Below, in pieces: positions 29,404 to 29,450 of a stretch of DNA of 29,450 nucleotides. The stretch comes from Elysia marginata (lineage: Eukaryota; Mollusca; Gastropoda; Plakobranchidae), in the NCBI GenBank assembly GCA_019649035.1, contig BMAT01013347.1, positions 325,461-354,910 of the forward strand, given 5' to 3'. The notes beneath the pieces were generated by a model. The model had not been told where the DNA came from, made no database searches, and saw nothing but the letters and a program-made list of their open reading frames with translations. How positions within the stretch are numbered: the first letter of the stretch is position 1; every line of letters begins with the position of its first letter. The position numbers were made by a program, and so were the translations under genes.

Positions 29404-29450
29404 ATGATGGTGATGGTGATGGTGATGATGATGATGATGATGATGATGAT
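29404..29450 (+). repeat. (GATGGT)n-(GAT)n microsatellite, cut by the window end
   Basis: GATGGT units give way to pure GAT triplets that run off the right edge, so the length is unknown. It is of the same family as the 3945-4345 tract. On the minus strand it reads (ATC)n. Confidence 0.95.

Overview
The window reads as animal nuclear DNA, most likely from an invertebrate and possibly a mollusc or another marine lophotrochozoan. It is AT-rich, has no open reading frame that looks like a real gene, and is full of simple-sequence tracts. It also holds a decayed non-LTR retrotransposon of a type common in molluscs and other marine invertebrates, and one assembly gap (97 N). The mollusc assignment is inference from the retrotransposon and the repeat texture only. 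There is no bacterial operon structure, CRISPR array or plasmid feature.

Layout. Positions 1-5.8 kb are non-coding: a G-quadruplex motif near 1.31 kb, less AT-rich regulatory-looking blocks near 1.73-1.87, 3.08-3.36 and 4.89-5.17 kb, and GAT/GAG microsatellite near 3.95-4.35 kb. Positions 5.85-7.2 kb hold a long pyrimidine-rich tract, a block open in both strands (6.43-6.88 kb), and a (TTC)24-(TC)n tract. Positions 7.4-11.6 kb are non-coding, with regulatory-looking blocks at 7.45-7.75 and 8.70-9.09 kb and a short diverged duplication at 11.03-11.23 kb. The N gap follows. Positions 11.9-16.1 kb hold a (TGTC)n(CT)n tract, three less AT-rich blocks with perfect inverted repeats, and a 39-bp hairpin. 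Positions 17.9-18.3 kb form the best-looking candidate enhancer block. At 18.94-19.09 kb there is a GC-rich spot with a tRNA-like A box and a strong hairpin. At 19.34-19.81 kb there is a 140-bp repeat in two copies. At 20.86-20.96 kb a second compact regulatory-looking block shares a 13-mer with the one at 3.5 kb. Positions 21.1-23.6 kb hold a TG/TGTC/TC tract, a 31-bp x 7 minisatellite and a 50-bp duplication. Positions 25.74-27.63 kb are a dead 5'-truncated LINE. Near 28.9-29.0 kb a weak 5S rRNA-like segment appears, and the window ends inside a (GAT)n tract.

There are no protein-coding genes here to work together. The simplest reading is an intergenic region or large intron in which compact, less AT-rich islands dense in homeodomain-type (TAAT/ATTA/TAATC) words sit in an AT-rich, repeat-bearing background. 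That texture resembles the regulatory landscape of a developmental gene, but the claim rests on composition and motif words and needs cross-species alignment. I did not find a clear novel biological system. The items below are observations for follow-up.
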